64,000 bases of DNA from PCC-6802 sp943367755 (GTDB taxonomy: Bacteria; Cyanobacteriota; Cyanobacteriia; Pseudanabaenales; Pseudanabaenaceae). Every line of letters begins with the position of its first letter. The stretch's first letter is position 1. A program made the translations under genes and the position numbers. The DNA lies in the NCBI GenBank assembly GCA_943367755.1, contig CALRKB020000023.1, positions 7,138 through 71,137 on the forward strand, in the 5' to 3' direction. The notes beneath the pieces were generated by a model that saw only the letters and a program-made list of their open reading frames with translations, did not search any database and was not told the DNA's origin. This document shows, piece after piece, positions 25,601 through 35,161 of the stretch.

Positions 25601-27976
25601 ATGAGTCCACAAGACAATATCCAACGAAACATTCTACCTATCCCCGATCAGCAATACGTTGGTTTGACTACCTACGATGCTAAAGACCCAGATACATCCT
25701 ATCCACCCATCCGCGATCTGCGTCCCCCAGCAGGCGCACCTAACGTGCTCGTCATTCTACTTGACGATGTCGGCTTTGGTGCTTCCAGTGCCTTTGGTGG
25801 GCCGTGCCAGACCCCAAATTTCGAGAAACTGGCGGCGAATGGCCTTAAATACAACCGCTTCCATACCACGGCGCTCTGTTCACCTACCCGACAGGCACTA
25901 TTGACTGGGCGCAATCACCATACGGTGGGTATGGGCGGCATCACCGAAATTGCCACCGGGGCACCAGGCTACAACTCAATTCTGCCGAACACCTGCTCTC
26001 CCCTGGCGCGCACCCTCAAGCTCAACGGCTATTCCACCTCGCAGTTCGGCAAGTGCCACGAAGTGCCCGTCTGGCAGACTAGCCCCATCGGGCCCTTCGA
26101 TGCCTGGCCCACGGGCGGTGGCGGATTTGAGTACTTCTATGGCTTCATTGGCGGCGAAACCAACCAATGGTATCCCGCCCTCTATGAAGGCACCACTCCA
26201 ATCGAGCCTGAGAAAACCCCCGACCAGGGCTATCACCTGACCGAGGACATGACCACCAAGGCGATTAAGTGGATCAGCCAGCAAAAAGCACTGATGCCTG
26301 ACAAGCCGTTCTTCACCTACTTTGCACCGGGTGCTACCCACGCTCCGCACCATGTGTCGAAGGAGTGGGTAGATAAATACAAGGGTCAGTTTGACCAGGG
26401 CTGGGACAATCTACGGGAGCAGATCTTCGCCCGCCAGAAAGCTTTAGGGGTGATTCCAGTTGACTGCGAATTGACCGATCGCCATCCCCAAATTCCTGCC
26501 TGGGATAGCATCTCGGCTGAGATGAAACCGATTCTCGCCCGTCAGATGGAAATATATGCCGGATTTCTAGAACATACTGATCACCATATCGGGCGGTTGA
26601 TTGATGCGCTTCAGGATCTGGAAATTCTGGACGACACCTTGATCTACGTGATTATTGGCGACAACGGGGCTTCAGCAGAAGGCTCGCTCCAGGGCTGCTT
26701 CAATGAGATGGCTCCGCTTACTGGCTTTGCCCATCTGGAGACCGCCGAGTTCCTGACCGAGCGACTGGAGCTGTTGGGCGGGGTGGAATCATACAATCAC
26801 TATGCGGTGGGCTGGGCACATGCCATGGACACCCCTTACCAATGGACTAAACAGGTGGCATCCCACTTCGGTGGCACCCGCAATGGGACAATCGTTCACT
26901 GGCCCAAGGGTATCACTGCCAAGGGAGAAATCCGCAGTCAGTTCCATCATGTGATTGACATCGCACCGACGATTCTGGAAGTGGCAGGATTGCCCCAGCC
27001 AGTTTTTGTCAACGGGGTTCAGCAGCACCCGATTGAAGGCGCTAGCATGGCTTATTCATTTAACGATGCCAATGCTAGCGATCTCCATCAGACGCAATAC
27101 TTCGAGATGGCAGGCAACCGAGGCATCTATCACAAAGGCTGGACTGCCGTTACCCGCCACCGGACACCATGGGAGACCGGTATGGTCAAGCTACCAGCCT
27201 TCGATGACGATGTTTGGGAGCTATACGACACCACCACGGACTGGACTCAGGCTAAGGATCTGGCAAAAGAGCAGCCGCAAAAACTGCATGAGTTGCAACG
27301 GTTGTGGCTAATCGAAGCGGTGAAGTACAACGTGCTGCCCCTTGATGATCGCTTCGCCGAGCGTGCCAATCCCGAGATCGCCGGTCGTCCGCAGTTGATC
27401 AAAGGGACGCGGCAGATTCTATTTGGCGGCATGGGGCGGCTGAGCGAAAGCTCGATCGTCAACTTCAAGAACAAGTCCCACGCAGTCACTGCCGAGGTTG
27501 TTGTGCCTGAATCTGGCGCAGAAGGCGTGATCATCGCCCAGGGTGGTCTGACAGGCGGCTGGAGCCTCTACACCAAGGAGGGCAAACCGAAGTACTGCTA
27601 TAACTTCTACGGCGTAGACCGTTACATGATCGAGGGCTCGGCGGAAATCCCATCTGGAACCCACCAGGTGCGGATGGAGTTTGCCTACGACGGCGGCGGC
27701 TTGGCAAAAGGTGGCACTGTGTCGCTGTACATCGACGGGCAGCAGGTGGGTGAAGGTCGGGTCGATCGGACCGAGCCCATGGTCTTCTCAGCTGATGAAA
27801 CCTGTGATGTCGGTTTTGAAGCCGGTTCGCCAGTCACCTACGACTATCCGACGAAAGGCGGAAAGTTCAGCGGTGATGTGAACTGGGTGGAGATCGATGT
27901 GGATAAGGATGCCGAAGATCTCGATCATTTGATCACCCCCGAAGAACGCTTAAAGGTGGCGATGGCGATTCAATAA
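25601..27976 (+). CDS. Arylsulfatase (tandem paralogue 1)
   Basis: This 791-residue type I sulfatase has metal-binding Asp55-Asp56 in VILLDDVGFG, the formylglycine site C93 in C-S-P-T-R, then QALLTGRNHH, and the second-site Asp-Asn in IIGDNGASAEG. The usual lysine-histidine motif reads FGKCHEVP, with Cys in place of the common Trp. A C-terminal sandwich domain (from about residue 625) is present. There is no signal peptide. The next sulfatase matches it without gaps through the first 100 residues and along most of its length, so they arose by duplication. AAGGA precedes the ATG. The substrate is unknown. Confidence 0.93.
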   Translation: MSPQDNIQRNILPIPDQQYVGLTTYDAKDPDTSYPPIRDLRPPAGAPNVLVILLDDVGFGASSAFGGPCQTPNFEKLAANGLKYNRFHTTALCSPTRQALLTGRNHHTVGMGGITEIATGAPGYNSILPNTCSPLARTLKLNGYSTSQFGKCHEVPVWQTSPIGPFDAWPTGGGGFEYFYGFIGGETNQWYPALYEGTTPIEPEKTPDQGYHLTEDMTTKAIKWISQQKALMPDKPFFTYFAPGATHAPHHVSKEWVDKYKGQFDQGWDNLREQIFARQKALGVIPVDCELTDRHPQIPAWDSISAEMKPILARQMEIYAGFLEHTDHHIGRLIDALQDLEILDDTLIYVIIGDNGASAEGSLQGCFNEMAPLTGFAHLETAEFLTERLELLGGVESYNHYAVGWAHAMDTPYQWTKQVASHFGGTRNGTIVHWPKGITAKGEIRSQFHHVIDIAPTILEVAGLPQPVFVNGVQQHPIEGASMAYSFNDANASDLHQTQYFEMAGNRGIYHKGWTAVTRHRTPWETGMVKLPAFDDDVWELYDTTTDWTQAKDLAKEQPQKLHELQRLWLIEAVKYNVLPLDDRFAERANPEIAGRPQLIKGTRQILFGGMGRLSESSIVNFKNKSHAVTAEVVVPESGAEGVIIAQGGLTGGWSLYTKEGKPKYCYNFYGVDRYMIEGSAEIPSGTHQVRMEFAYDGGGLAKGGTVSLYIDGQQVGEGRVDRTEPMVFSADETCDVGFEAGSPVTYDYPTKGGKFSGDVNWVEIDVDKDAEDLDHLITPEERLKVAMAIQ

Positions 27977-28165
27977 CCCCATTCAGCGATCGCGCTGATA
28001 AAAGGGGCGATCTCCAACGATCGCCGCAATAAAGTGCATAATCTATCGATCTCGATCCTAAAGATTCATAACGAGAAATTTTGCCCATAATACCTACTGA
28101 TTACAATGAATTACATTGCGTAAATCTTAATACATAAGCCAATCAGTGAACGAACTCGTCAAATT

Positions 28166-28171
28166 AAGGAG
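28166..28171 (+). promoter_or_regulatory. Ribosome-binding site fixing the start at 28179
   Basis: AAGGAG lies seven to eight bases before the ATG at 28179. The frame is open to a GTG at 28146, but 28179 gives a 791-residue protein, exactly the length of its upstream paralogue. Confidence 0.7.
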
Positions 28172-28178
28172 AAACAAA

Positions 28179-30554
28179 ATGAGCGGACAAGACAAGAAGA
28201 ACCGTTCCCATCTTCCGATGCCGAATACGTCACGCCCCAGACTAATCACCTACGACGCGAAGGATCCGGACACCAAGTTTCCACCGATCGAGCAGTTGCG
28301 CCCACCCAAGGGGGCACCCAACGTGCTAATCGTCCTTATTGACGATGCTGGTTTTGGCTCCTCAAGCGCCTTTGGCGGGCCCTGCCAAACACCGGCAGCA
28401 GAGAAGCTGGCAGCCAACGGACTGAAGTTCAACCGCTTCCATACCACGGCTCTGTGCTCACCGACTCGGCAGGCGCTGCTGACTGGGCGCAACCACCACT
28501 CGGCAGGCATGGGTGGCATCACCGAGATCGCCACCGGAGCGCCGGGCTACTGCTCAGTGCTGCCAAACTCCATGTCGCCGCTAGCAAAAACGCTGAAGCT
28601 CAACGGTTATTCCACGGCGCAGTTTGGGAAGTGCCATGAAGTGCCCGTTTGGGAGACAAGTGCGGTCGGTCCTTTTGATGCTTGGCCGACAGGCGGCGGT
28701 GGCTTCGAGTATTTCTACGGGTTTGTCGGCGGCGAAGCAAACCAGTGGTATCCGTCACTGTATGAGGGCACCTCGCCAGTTGAGCCAGACAAGACACCCG
28801 AAGAGGGCTATCACCTGATGGAGGACATGACCGAAAAGGCTATGTCATGGATAGGGCAGCAAAAGGCACTGGCACCCGACAAACCCTTCTTTGTATACTT
28901 TGCACCTGGTGCCACCCATGCCCCACACCACGTACCAGCGGAATGGGCTGACAAGTACAAAGGCAAATTCGACAACGGCTGGGACAAACTCCGCGAAGAG
29001 ACCATTGCTCGACAAAAAGAACTTGGCGTTATTCCTGCGGATTGCGAACTTACCGCACGTCATGAAGAGGTTCCGGCTTGGGACGATATGCCAGAGGATT
29101 TCAAACCATTCCTGCGCCGTGAAATGGAAGTTTACGCGGGCTTTATGGAATACACCGATCACAACGTCGGACGCATGATCGACGGAATAGAAAAATTGGG
29201 CATCCTCGACAACACCCTTATCTATTACATCATCGGTGACAACGGTGCTTCTGCAGAGGGAGGAATCAACGGTTGCTACAACGAGATGAGCTACTTCAAC
29301 GGACTACAGTCCTTAGAGACACCTGAGTACCTCTCGGCACGACTCGACAAGCTAGGTGGGCCTGAGTCTTACAACCACTATGCCGTGGGCTGGGCACACG
29401 CAATGAACGCGCCCTACCAGTGGACTAAGCAAGTTGCGTCCCACTTTGGCGGCACGCGCAACGGCACGATCGTTCATTGGCCAAACGGCATCAAGGGCAA
29501 GGGCGAAATCCGTTCCCAGTTCACGCATGTGATCGATGTGGCACCAACCATCCTTGAGGCGGCGGGTTTGCCAGAGCCAGTCTCTGTGAACGGCGTACAT
29601 CAAGATCCGATCGAGGGAGTGAGTATGCTCTACACGTTTAACGACGCTGCTGCTGCCGAGCAGCACGAGACGCAGTACTTTGAGATGTTCGGCAACCGTG
29701 GCATCTATCATAAGGGCTGGACTGCTGTGACAAAGCATCGAACTCCTTGGGCTGCTTTGACGGCAAAAGTGCCCGCATTCGATGACGATGTCTGGGAGCT
29801 TTACGATACGACCAAGGACTGGAGCCAGACGAAAGACCTATCAAAAGAGATGCCAGAGAAGCTTCACCAGCTTCAGCGGCTCTGGTTGATCGAGGCAACT
29901 CGTTACAAGGTACTTCCTCTGGACGACCGAATGATGGAGAAGATGAATCCCGACACCGCTGGCCGTCCAGTACTGATCAAGGGCAATAGCCAGATCCTGT
30001 TCGGGGGTATGGGTCGCCTGTCAGAAAACTGCGTGCTAAACATCAAGAACAAGTCACACTCGGTCACCGCCGAAATCGTGGTGCCAGAAAATGGCGCCGA
30101 GGGCGTGATCATTTCTCAGGGTGCAAACATTGGTGGCTGGAGCCTTTACGCTAAGGACGGCAAGCTGAAGTACTGCTACAACTGGGGCGGATTTAAATAC
30201 TTCTATGTCGAGGCGACTACACCTATTCCTGCGGGCGATCGCCAAGTGCGAATGGAGTTCGCCTATGCTGGCGGCGGCTTGGGTAAGGGCGGCAAGGTGA
30301 CCCTTTACACCGACGGTCAAAAAGTTGGTGAAGGAGACATTGCCGCCACGCTTGCCATTGTCTTCTCTGCCGACGACGGCTGTGACGTGGGTGAAGATTC
30401 CGGCGCTCCTGTTTCGGAAGACTACGGCTCGAGCGGCAATGCCTTTAACGGTCGAGTCAAGGGCGTTCAGCTTGCGATCGCTGAGGATGCCGAAAACTCA
30501 GATCACCTAGTCGATCCGGCTTTGGCTATGCAGCTTGCAATGGCGCGGCAGTAG
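28179..30554 (+). CDS. Arylsulfatase (tandem paralogue 2)
   Basis: This 791-residue sulfatase is a duplicate of the preceding gene. It shares Asp55-Asp56 (IVLIDDAGFG), C93 in C-S-P-T-R, FGKCHEVP, IIGDNGASAEGG and the C-terminal sandwich domain. Differences cluster in the N-terminal 20 residues and in the C-terminal domain, suggesting divergence in substrate recognition rather than loss of function. No signal peptide is present, so it would be cytoplasmic and matured by the FGE or anSME encoded in this window. HIP1 sites are sparse in this gene compared with its surroundings. Confidence 0.93.
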   Translation: MSGQDKKNRSHLPMPNTSRPRLITYDAKDPDTKFPPIEQLRPPKGAPNVLIVLIDDAGFGSSSAFGGPCQTPAAEKLAANGLKFNRFHTTALCSPTRQALLTGRNHHSAGMGGITEIATGAPGYCSVLPNSMSPLAKTLKLNGYSTAQFGKCHEVPVWETSAVGPFDAWPTGGGGFEYFYGFVGGEANQWYPSLYEGTSPVEPDKTPEEGYHLMEDMTEKAMSWIGQQKALAPDKPFFVYFAPGATHAPHHVPAEWADKYKGKFDNGWDKLREETIARQKELGVIPADCELTARHEEVPAWDDMPEDFKPFLRREMEVYAGFMEYTDHNVGRMIDGIEKLGILDNTLIYYIIGDNGASAEGGINGCYNEMSYFNGLQSLETPEYLSARLDKLGGPESYNHYAVGWAHAMNAPYQWTKQVASHFGGTRNGTIVHWPNGIKGKGEIRSQFTHVIDVAPTILEAAGLPEPVSVNGVHQDPIEGVSMLYTFNDAAAAEQHETQYFEMFGNRGIYHKGWTAVTKHRTPWAALTAKVPAFDDDVWELYDTTKDWSQTKDLSKEMPEKLHQLQRLWLIEATRYKVLPLDDRMMEKMNPDTAGRPVLIKGNSQILFGGMGRLSENCVLNIKNKSHSVTAEIVVPENGAEGVIISQGANIGGWSLYAKDGKLKYCYNWGGFKYFYVEATTPIPAGDRQVRMEFAYAGGGLGKGGKVTLYTDGQKVGEGDIAATLAIVFSADDGCDVGEDSGAPVSEDYGSSGNAFNGRVKGVQLAIAEDAENSDHLVDPALAMQLAMARQ

Positions 30555-30690
30555 TTAACTGTCAGAGAGAGGTGAGGACTGTTGGATAGTTCCTTCCCTC
30601 TCTATCTTATTGTTCAAATATCCATGTTTTGAGCAGCGATCGCCCCTTCTTATCAAAGCGATCGCTGCCCTCCGAGATCTCTAGGGGCGC

Positions 30691-30708
30691 TGAGATCGCG
30701 CGATCTCA
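30691..30708. promoter_or_regulatory. Perfect 18-bp palindrome
   Basis: TGAGATCGCGCGATCTCA is fully self-complementary without a spacer. It lies 137 bp after the last sulfatase and 49 bp before the truncated gene copy. Such a spacerless palindrome could be a dimeric regulator site, but it also contains GATCGCG/CGCGATC elements similar to the HIP1 family. Confidence 0.3.
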
Positions 30709-30756
30709 TAGGTGCATGGAAAGTACGTGAGAGAAATCTGGTATAAAGATATAACA

Positions 30757-30927
30757 ATGAACAAGAACGAACCGCCCCAAATACTCCGTATTGAACCGCG
30801 CTGGCCCGTTGCCCTCACGATACTCGTGGTGCTGGGCTTGATGGCGGTGTTACCCGATCGCGTCAGATTATTCCCTGCTTGGTTTGTTTACGTCATCGCG
30901 ATCGCAGCGCTAACAGCGATCGCATAG
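30757..30927 (+). pseudogene. Truncated 5' copy of the membrane protein gene at 31870
   Basis: Fifty-six codons match the start of the gene at 31870 almost exactly (MNKNEPPQILRIEPRWPVAL and onward, two differences: I/L and V/T). Identity begins a few bases before the start codon (GATATAACA versus AGGTATAACA) and stops at a GCGATCGC site, after which this copy reads straight into a TAG stop. It encodes two membrane segments but lacks the rest. It is a partial duplication with a HIP1 breakpoint. Confidence 0.8.
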
Positions 30928-30994
30928 AACCTAAGCGCCACAAACAGAGCCAATCCCATACCATTAGAACAGAATACTCATTTCCTGAGAAACC

Positions 30995-31459
30995 ATGACC
31001 TCCAACTTAACCAAGCAACATGACTCTCCTGCTAATCTGTACGATCGGGATTACTATAGTTGGTTAAAGCAGACAGCTCTATCCCTTCGCAAAAGGGAAT
31101 TTGACCAACTCGACATGGAAAACTTAATTGAAGAAATAGAGGACATGGGTAGGAGCGAAAAGCAGGCGATTGAGAGTAATCTGAGAGTTGTACTCTTGCA
31201 CCTGCTCAAGTGGAAGTATCAATCTCAGCAACGTTCTGGAAGCTGGAGAGGCTCAATTGCGGAGCATCGCATCCGAATTCGCAAAGCACTCCAAGATAGC
31301 CCAAGCCTAAAGAACTATCTGCCAGAAGTTTTTGCTGAAACCTATCAAGATGCAATCAAGATTGCCAGTCAAGAAACGGGTCTCGAACCAGAAACCTTCC
31401 CAACATCCTCTGAATGGACGCTGCAACAAGTGTTAGATGAGGCGTGGCTGCCCAATTAA
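30995..31459 (+). CDS. DUF29 family protein
   Basis: This 154-residue soluble protein has the DUF29 signature: YDRDYYSWLKQTALSLRKREFDQLDMENLIEEIEDMGRSEKQAI, then LHLLKWKYQSQQRSGSWRGSIAEHRIRIRKAL. It is a paralogue of the protein at 15175, with the same domain layout but clearly diverged. It sits between the truncated and full copies of the same membrane-protein gene. The function of DUF29 proteins is unknown. Confidence 0.88.
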   Translation: MTSNLTKQHDSPANLYDRDYYSWLKQTALSLRKREFDQLDMENLIEEIEDMGRSEKQAIESNLRVVLLHLLKWKYQSQQRSGSWRGSIAEHRIRIRKALQDSPSLKNYLPEVFAETYQDAIKIASQETGLEPETFPTSSEWTLQQVLDEAWLPN

Positions 31460-31869
31460 AAACTGGAAAGCACGGGCGAGAACTTGATATCGCCATTAAC
31501 CATACTTCACGATGTACGATCGGCTTTGCGGCTATGTTCGCCCGATTCGTGCCTTTACTTGCTGCGACCCGCAGTGCCACTCTAAATCCTAGTAATCCCA
31601 ATCCCATAACTTTTTATGTCAGGAAAATTTGCCTGCAATCCTTTCCTGTAACCATGGTATGTGGGGTGATATCTGCGATCCAAGATCGCGATGTTGCGGC
31701 AGTAAGCACTCTGATGATCGCCAGTCTCAACCGGGGGGGACGATCGCTGCCGATCTTTCAGCCCATTTAGAAAAACAGTTACTCAATGGTGAATCCTTCT
31801 CTCCTTTCCCGTCAGCGATCGGTGCGATTGCAATCGACAGGTCAATGTATCCAAGCTAAAGGTATAACA
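31460..31869. other. Intergenic stretch, possible decayed sequence
   Basis: Roughly 410 bp between the DUF29 gene and the membrane-protein gene contain short overlapping frames without a recognised family. One plus-strand frame near 31740-31859 reads ADLSAHLEKQLLNGESFSPF and then runs toward a stop, which looks protein-like and may be the tail of a lost gene. Nothing else is identifiable. Confidence 0.3.
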
Positions 31870-32538
31870 GTGAACAAGAACGAACCGCCCCAAATACTCC
31901 GTATTGAACCGCGTTGGCCCGTTGCCCTCACGCTCCTAGTGGTGCTGGGCTTGATGGCGGTGTTACCCGATCGCGTCAGATTATTCCCTGCTTGGTTTGT
32001 TTACACCATTGCGATCGCAGCGCTAACAGCGATCGCTGCCGTCCCGATTTCTGGCGCGGCTAAGCGGTGGCGACGGATCGAGCGCATAGTTATGCTGGGC
32101 ATGGTTGCGATTATAGGGAGTGCAACTATTATGGGTGTGGCATCTCTGATCCAGGATCTGGTCAGTCAGTCAAAGGCACTCGACGGACTGACTCTTCTTT
32201 CTTCAAGTGTGGGCATGTGGGTCTCCAATGTCCTCACGTTCTCGCTGCTGTTCTGGCAGATCGATCGTGGTGGTCCTGAAACTCGGATGAATGACGCAAG
32301 CAAGAGACCAGATTTTCTCTTTCCCCAAACGGGTGTTCCTGATGAGGCTCCGCTTGACTGGCGACCCACATTTGTCGATTACCTGTTCCTATCATTTACG
32401 ACGGCAACGGCGTTCAGCCCAACTGATACCCTGCCAATGACATCTCGCGCTAAACTGATGATGATGATTGAAAGCTCAATCTCCCTTGCAACCTTTGCAG
32501 TTATAGCTGCGCGGGCGATCAATATTCTTGGTACCTAA
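31870..32538 (+). CDS. Membrane protein with channel-like pore segment
   Basis: This 222-residue protein starts at the GTG at 31870, where similarity with the truncated copy begins; the frame is open upstream, but that part is unrelated. Membrane segments lie at about 17-35, 38-58, 70-92 and 107-125. A C-terminal hydrophobic hairpin (about 168-220) contains TTATAFSPTDTLPMTSRAKLMMM, resembling a pore helix, selectivity loop and final helix of an ion channel. DUF1345-type proteins share this layout. A role as a small ion channel is inference only. Confidence 0.72.
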   Translation: MNKNEPPQILRIEPRWPVALTLLVVLGLMAVLPDRVRLFPAWFVYTIAIAALTAIAAVPISGAAKRWRRIERIVMLGMVAIIGSATIMGVASLIQDLVSQSKALDGLTLLSSSVGMWVSNVLTFSLLFWQIDRGGPETRMNDASKRPDFLFPQTGVPDEAPLDWRPTFVDYLFLSFTTATAFSPTDTLPMTSRAKLMMMIESSISLATFAVIAARAINILGT

Positions 32539-32823
32539 GCTGAAATAAATTATTAATTGTGCTGGAAATGACAACCTTGACCAAGTTATGGAAGAACTTA
32601 AATTACTGCTCCTATTTGGGATAGTTTGCTCTCCATTAACTCGATAGATGGATATATTTCCATAATTGATCACACATGGGGCCAGCAAGAAATTAAAGTC
32701 CCACTAAATTAACCAATCCTCCGACTTCTAAATTGTTTTTTTGGTACTTTATTAATAATCACGTCCCTAATGGCGAGATCGCTATTCTAAAAACCTTGAA
32801 TACCAATTTACTAATTTTGAATA

Positions 32824-33387
32824 ATGACATTAGAAACTGAAGACAGCATAGCCTCCAAAAGACCAAAAATTATCACCAGAATGCCTCGTCTTTTAAAAAT
32901 AATTGGGTGGACTAGGCTAATAAGTTCTTTTGCAATAATCTCGTCCTTAGCTGGGTCGTTGCTACTATTTTTTATTGGCGTAGGTAACACTTCCAAAGCA
33001 TTTGGAATTTTCTTTGGGTCTGTCGAAAATAGTAATGGAGACATCGGCGAATTAGCAACAATCAAGCTTCTGGAATCCCTTGATGACTTTTTAGTAGGAT
33101 TAGCATTTCTGTATTTTGCCTATGGTATCTATTCCTTATTTATCGCGCTTGGTCAAGTTCATGAGTCTACCCCCTCATGGCTGAGGGTTGAGAACGTTGG
33201 CGAACTTGAGAAAAGTCTATTAGAAATTCTAGTAGTGTTTTTGAGCGTGTTATTTGTTAAAGGAATGCTGGAGCAAGTTCAAACATTTTCCCAGTTACGG
33301 TGGGAAGTTTTAGTTTTCCCTTTGTCTATCATGGCGATCGCTTTCAGTATTCGCTTGTTGAATTCTAATGAGCTATCTAAAAAATGA
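32824..33387 (+). CDS. YqhA-like (UPF0114) membrane protein
   Basis: This 187-residue protein begins with a short charged head, then hydrophobic segments at about 28-56, 88-112, 130-150 and 158-178. The pattern TRLISSFAIISSLAGSLLLFFIGV, then LESLDDFLVGLAFLYFAYGIYSLFI and LEKSLLEILVVFLSVLFVKG fits the UPF0114/YqhA family of uncharacterised inner-membrane proteins. The coding sequence is A/T-richer than its neighbours and has few HIP1 sites, which may reflect a different history. About 285 bp upstream contain no recognised gene. Confidence 0.72.
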   Translation: MTLETEDSIASKRPKIITRMPRLLKIIGWTRLISSFAIISSLAGSLLLFFIGVGNTSKAFGIFFGSVENSNGDIGELATIKLLESLDDFLVGLAFLYFAYGIYSLFIALGQVHESTPSWLRVENVGELEKSLLEILVVFLSVLFVKGMLEQVQTFSQLRWEVLVFPLSIMAIAFSIRLLNSNELSKK

Positions 33388-33427
33388 CAATCTTCACTGT
33401 AACAAAATGAACGATCAGTAACTAAAA

Positions 33428-35161
33428 ATGGCAAATCATTCTTCTCCTTCAAGTCAGCGATCTCAACGAGGAACATTAAAGCAATTCCTGCCAATTTTGG
33501 AATGGTTGCCTCAATATTCCCGTCAGTGGTGGCAAACAGATATTGTCGCTGGTTTAACTACTGCTGCTGTAGTAATTCCTCAGTCGATGGCATATGCAGC
33601 GATCGCTGGGCTGCCAGTGCAGGTGGGACTATACACCGCTCTGGTGCCGATGTCGATCTATGCCATCTTGGGGACTTCTCGACCCTTAAGTGTTAGCACG
33701 ACCTCAACGATCGCTATCCTCACAGCCTCCTCTCTGGCAATCTTTGAAAATGCTCAACCCGAAGAATTATTAGGTATCGCATCCGCCCTAACATTGATGG
33801 TGGGAGGATTTCTGCTGGTGGGGGGCATCCTGCGGTTGGGCTTTCTGGCTAATTTTATCTCTTTGCCAGTTCTGACAGGGTTCAAGGCGGGGATTGGGTT
33901 GGTCATTTTTGTCAGTCAGTTACCTAAGATTCTAGGAATTGCGGGTGGTTCTGGCTTTTTTTGCACACTTACCGCCGTTGCCACTGGTCTGCCAAACATT
34001 CACCTGATGTCATTTGCCGTGGGACTAGGCACGATCGCAATTTTGTTAGGATTACCCCGCTTTCTGCCCAAGATACCCGCCCCAGTCATTGCGGTGATTT
34101 TGGCGATCACAATCTCAGCAGTCTTTCAACTCCAAACCCAAGGCGTGAAGTTAGTAGGTAATATCCCCCCCGGATTTCCTGCTTTTGCCTTGCCACATCT
34201 CCGAGAGTTCCTTTCCATCTGGCCCCATGCCCTAGGAATTGCACTCATGGCGGTGACCGAATCCATCTCCGCAGGACGCGCCTTTACCCAACGCGGAGAA
34301 CAATCGCCAAATGCTAATCAGGAACTCCGAGCATTAGGCATGGCAAACCTAGTTGGCGGTCTTTTCCAATCTATGCCATCTGGAGGCGGAACTTCGCAAA
34401 CGGCCGTTAACGATCGATCTGGAGCCAAAACCCAAATGGCAGAGCTAGTGACGGCGATCGTTGTCGCTTTGACCCTGTTATTTCTGTCTCCTTGGCTCAG
34501 CCTGATGCCTCAATCCACCCTAGGAGCGCTGGTGCTAGTGGCAGCCGCAGGACTAGTCAATATCAAAGGCTTCCGAGATATCGCCAAGATCCACAAACCT
34601 GAATTGGCTTGGGCGATCGTCGCTCTAGTTGGTGTAGTCGTGCTGGGAACGCTACAGGGAATTTTAGTGGCGATCGTGGTCTCTCTAATGACATTGCTCT
34701 ACCAAGCTAATCATCCACTCCTGTATCAACTGGGACGTAAGCCCGGTACCGATGTATTTCGCCCCCTCAGGGAGCATCCGGGGGATGAAACCTTTCCCGG
34801 ACTCTCGATCCTGCGGACTGAAGGACGGTTGACCTTTGCCAGTGCGCCTCAAGTTGCCAGCCAAATGCAAGCCCTGCTGAAAGAATCATCGCCTCGCATC
34901 ATTTTGCTCGATTTAAGTGCGGTTCCCGATATTGAATACACAGCCTTGCAAATGTTGATTGATTTTGAGGAAAAAATGCGCCAGCAAGATGGCGTTCTCC
35001 TCTGGCTGGCTCGCTTAAATCCAGAGGTGCTCAAAGTCATCCGGCGTTCTTCTTTAGGCAAAACCCTGGGGGAGGAACGCCTGTTTTTTAAAGTTGCTCA
35101 GGCAGTTGAAAAATTTGAACGCGATGCCTCGATCCAATCTACGCAGGAACCACCATGCTAA
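33428..35161 (+). CDS. SulP-family anion (sulfate) transporter with STAS domain
   Basis: This 577-residue inner-membrane transporter is of the SLC26/SulP type, which moves sulfate or bicarbonate with sodium or protons. The N-terminal signature AGLTTAAVVIPQSMAYAAIAGLPVQVGLYTALVPMSIYAILGTSRPLSVSTTS (from about 43) is followed by 10-12 hydrophobic segments to about 425, with AVTESISAGRAFT and NANQELRALGMANLVGGLFQSMPSGGGTSQTAVN. A cytoplasmic STAS domain occupies about 455-565. Its last seven bases overlap the start of the sulfatase-maturating enzyme gene, so the two are one operon. That supports sulfate as the substrate, although bicarbonate cannot be excluded in a cyanobacterium. Confidence 0.92.
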   Translation: MANHSSPSSQRSQRGTLKQFLPILEWLPQYSRQWWQTDIVAGLTTAAVVIPQSMAYAAIAGLPVQVGLYTALVPMSIYAILGTSRPLSVSTTSTIAILTASSLAIFENAQPEELLGIASALTLMVGGFLLVGGILRLGFLANFISLPVLTGFKAGIGLVIFVSQLPKILGIAGGSGFFCTLTAVATGLPNIHLMSFAVGLGTIAILLGLPRFLPKIPAPVIAVILAITISAVFQLQTQGVKLVGNIPPGFPAFALPHLREFLSIWPHALGIALMAVTESISAGRAFTQRGEQSPNANQELRALGMANLVGGLFQSMPSGGGTSQTAVNDRSGAKTQMAELVTAIVVALTLLFLSPWLSLMPQSTLGALVLVAAAGLVNIKGFRDIAKIHKPELAWAIVALVGVVVLGTLQGILVAIVVSLMTLLYQANHPLLYQLGRKPGTDVFRPLREHPGDETFPGLSILRTEGRLTFASAPQVASQMQALLKESSPRIILLDLSAVPDIEYTALQMLIDFEEKMRQQDGVLLWLARLNPEVLKVIRRSSLGKTLGEERLFFKVAQAVEKFERDASIQSTQEPPC

